Shown in pieces: positions 5,898 to 7,150 of a DNA stretch of 7,150 nucleotides (positions are counted from its first letter, which is position 1; each line of letters starts with the position of its first letter). Position numbers and translations under genes: made by a program. The stretch covers positions 1 to 7,150 of the forward strand of contig CALDQF010000310.1 in the NCBI GenBank assembly GCA_937911845.1. The letters are read 5' to 3'. Under the pieces are notes generated by a model. That model was not told the origin of the DNA. It saw nothing but the letters and a program-made list of their open reading frames with translations, and did no database searches. The stretch comes from an uncultured Phycisphaera sp. Lineage in GTDB: Bacteria > Planctomycetota > Phycisphaerae > Phycisphaerales > SM1A02.

Positions 5898-6936
5898 GTC
5901 CTCGTCCACTCCCATCTCAACCGACCTCTTGGTGCCCACCGCCAAAGGGCTCTATTGCGAGCAAGGTGGATTTTTCATCGATCCACGCCGTCCAGTCGCC
6001 CGGGCGATCACCACCCACGCCCACACCGACCATGCTCCCCCAGGGTGCGACCAATACGTGTGCACACAGCCGACCGCCGAGTTGATTCGTTCCCGATACG
6101 GACCAAAGCAAAACTGCCTCACGCTCGATTGGGGCAAACCGCATCAGTTCGGTGAGGTCATGGTCAGCTTGCATCCAGCCGGACACATCATGGGCTCCGC
6201 GCAGATTCGCATCGAAGCCATCGATGGTGGACCGGTCTGGGTGGTCACCGGCGACTGCAAAGACGATGACGATCCCACGACTGAACCGTTTGAATCGGTG
6301 CCGTGTGACGTACTCATCATTGAAAGCACGTTCGGTCTTCCGATCTACCATTGGCCTAAACCCGAGACCGTGCTGTCTCAGATCAACGATTGGTGGTCCA
6401 TCAATGCCGCCCAAGAACGCACCAGCGTGGTCATGACTTATGCGGTGGGGAAAGCGCAGCGGCTGTTGGCGGGGCTTGACCCCAACCTTGGACCCATCGG
6501 GATCCATGGTGCGTTGGTTGGTCCAACCGAGGTGTACCGCGGTGCAGGCATCGAACTGCCCGAGACCATCCGCGCTGGCCGCGACACCGCCACCGAACTG
6601 CAAGGCCGCGGCATCATCGTGTGCCCACCCTCCGCAGCCGGGACCCCATGGATTCGAAGGTTCTCCGGCAAGGATGGCATGGAAACGGCATTTGCCTCGG
6701 GATGGATGGCGGTCCGGGGTCGCCAACGTTGGCGCGGGGTGGATCGCGGTTTCATTCTCAGTGACCACGCCGATTGGAACGGACTGCTCAACATCGTTCG
6801 CAACAGCAAAGCCAAACGCGTGGGCGTTACCCATGGATCAACCGATGCTTTTTCGCGATATCTCCGTGAATTCGAGGGCGTAGAGAGCTTTGTTTTGGGC
6901 GATCAAAGGGCCACCAGCGACGGAGACGACGGATGA
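5896..6936 (+). CDS. Ligase-associated DNA exonuclease (metallo-beta-lactamase/CPSF-like fold)
   Basis: This 346-residue protein fits the ligase-associated DNA exonuclease family, related to Artemis/SNM1 and to RNA 3'-end processing factors. It opens with the typical LLVPTAKGLYCEQGGFFIDPRRPVARAI pattern (11-38). The metal site HAHTDHA (41-47) gives H41, H43, D45 and H46. Next come HPAGHIMGSAQI (93-104), TGDCKDDDDPTTEPFE (118-133), IIESTFGLP (141-149) and ILSDHADWNGLL (287-298); the last is the conserved Asp-His of the beta-CASP-like region. THGSTDAFSRYL (312-323) forms the family's final His motif. Relatives usually read GDYK where this has GDCK. The predicted role is trimming DNA ends for the adjacent ligase in repair, in the cytoplasm. 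The start is limited by an in-frame TAG at 5878-5880. No strong ribosome site precedes it; AGGATCGG lies about 10 bases away. It overlaps the ligase gene by 4 bp. Confidence 0.93.
   Translation: MSSSTPISTDLLVPTAKGLYCEQGGFFIDPRRPVARAITTHAHTDHAPPGCDQYVCTQPTAELIRSRYGPKQNCLTLDWGKPHQFGEVMVSLHPAGHIMGSAQIRIEAIDGGPVWVVTGDCKDDDDPTTEPFESVPCDVLIIESTFGLPIYHWPKPETVLSQINDWWSINAAQERTSVVMTYAVGKAQRLLAGLDPNLGPIGIHGALVGPTEVYRGAGIELPETIRAGRDTATELQGRGIIVCPPSAAGTPWIRRFSGKDGMETAFASGWMAVRGRQRWRGVDRGFILSDHADWNGLLNIVRNSKAKRVGVTHGSTDAFSRYLREFEGVESFVLGDQRATSDGDDG
6922..6926 (+). promoter_or_regulatory. Ribosome binding site of the DNA ligase gene
   Basis: GGAGA lies 6 bases before the ligase ATG at 6933, inside the last codons of the exonuclease gene. 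Together with the ATGA overlap it supports the ligase start and translational coupling. Confidence 0.7.
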
Positions 6937-7150
6937 GACGATTCGTCCAGCTCGCTCTGGAATTGGAACAAACCGTGCGCACCAGCCGAAAGGTCAGCGC
7001 GCTGGCATCGTATTTCCAAGAGGTTGACGCCCACGATGGCGCGTGGTCCGTGCGATTGCTCACGGGTCAGCGGCCCAAGAAACTCGGGGCCAGTCAGAAT
7101 CTTCGCAAGTTGGTGCACGAACGCATTGGTCTCCCGGACTGGCTGATGGA
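6933..7150 (+). CDS. ATP-dependent DNA ligase, N-terminal part (runs off right edge)
   Basis: Seventy-two codons are visible, starting at the ATG that shares ATGA with the exonuclease stop. The sequence begins MRRFVQLALELEQTVRTSRK and continues with VSALASYFQEV (21-31), DGAWSVRLLTGQRPKKL (35-51) and ERIGLPDWL (63-71). This is the N-terminal helical DNA-binding domain of the bacterial ATP-dependent ligases that travel with the MBL-fold exonuclease; the 'A.A.YF......D.aWal.ll.GrRPkrl' pattern and the later 'aGLPdWL' are characteristic. The nucleotidyltransferase domain with the KxDG lysine lies beyond the window. The protein seals nicked DNA using ATP, and the pairing suggests a repair role separate from the replicative NAD-dependent ligase. 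In other genomes a large Lhr-like helicase and a phosphoesterase often follow, so the same may be true just outside this window. Confidence 0.9.
   Translation, partial: MRRFVQLALELEQTVRTSRKVSALASYFQEVDAHDGAWSVRLLTGQRPKKLGASQNLRKLVHERIGLPDWLM

Noticed and set aside
5917..6834. A long open frame on the minus strand (305 codons) opposite the exonuclease.
   Set aside because: It is fully antisense to a well-recognised exonuclease with all its metal motifs, and its translation shows no family features. Long antisense frames are common in GC-rich coding DNA.

Overview
The window looks like ordinary chromosome from a Gram-negative, GC-rich bacterium, most likely Verrucomicrobiota or a neighbour in the PVC group (Planctomycetota, Lentisphaerota). 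The main clue is a prepilin-like protein with a GFTLLE N-terminus, an 'NLRQWG' segment and a C-terminal H-X9-DG motif. Next to it is a twin-arginine (Tat) signalled Gfo/Idh/MocA oxidoreductase. Both families are heavily expanded in that group. This placement is inferred from gene style; there is no rRNA or marker gene here.

Layout, left to right. (a) 1-1143, minus strand: a prepilin-like protein (235-1143), then the start of a secreted amidohydrolase-like protein (1-197) that runs off the left edge. (b) 1144-1283: a 140-bp divergent intergenic region with a small cluster of inverted repeats. (c) 1284-2489, plus strand: a Tat-exported Gfo/Idh/MocA oxidoreductase. Its 3' end overlaps the next gene convergently by 15 bp. 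(d) 2475-5871, minus strand: a tight three-gene unit, transcribed right to left. It encodes a small two-TM DUF4212 subunit (5605-5871), a large VC_2705-type sodium/solute symporter (3800-5608) and a 12-TM transporter resembling the MOP/MATE superfamily and ANKH (2475-3785). The first pair overlaps by 4 bp (ATGA) behind a strong AGGAGG site; the second gap is 14 bp. (e) 5896-7150, plus strand: a ligase-associated metallo-beta-lactamase-fold DNA exonuclease, overlapping by 4 bp (ATGA) the start of an ATP-dependent DNA ligase that runs off the right edge.

Three functional themes follow. The exonuclease-ligase pair is a conserved DNA-repair cassette. The DUF4212-symporter pair is a two-component sodium-coupled uptake system, probably for a small organic acid, here with an unusual third membrane protein. 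The left part is a set of exported or surface proteins typical of PVC bacteria.

Coding density is very high. The only non-coding stretches are 198-234 (37 bp), 1144-1283 (140 bp), 3786-3799 (14 bp) and 5872-5895 (24 bp). I saw no RNA genes, CRISPR arrays, insertion sequences, phage genes or long repeats. I do not see a clearly new multi-gene system. The least ordinary points are the ANKH/MATE-like third gene of the symporter unit and the 24-bp divergent gap built around a perfect inverted repeat.
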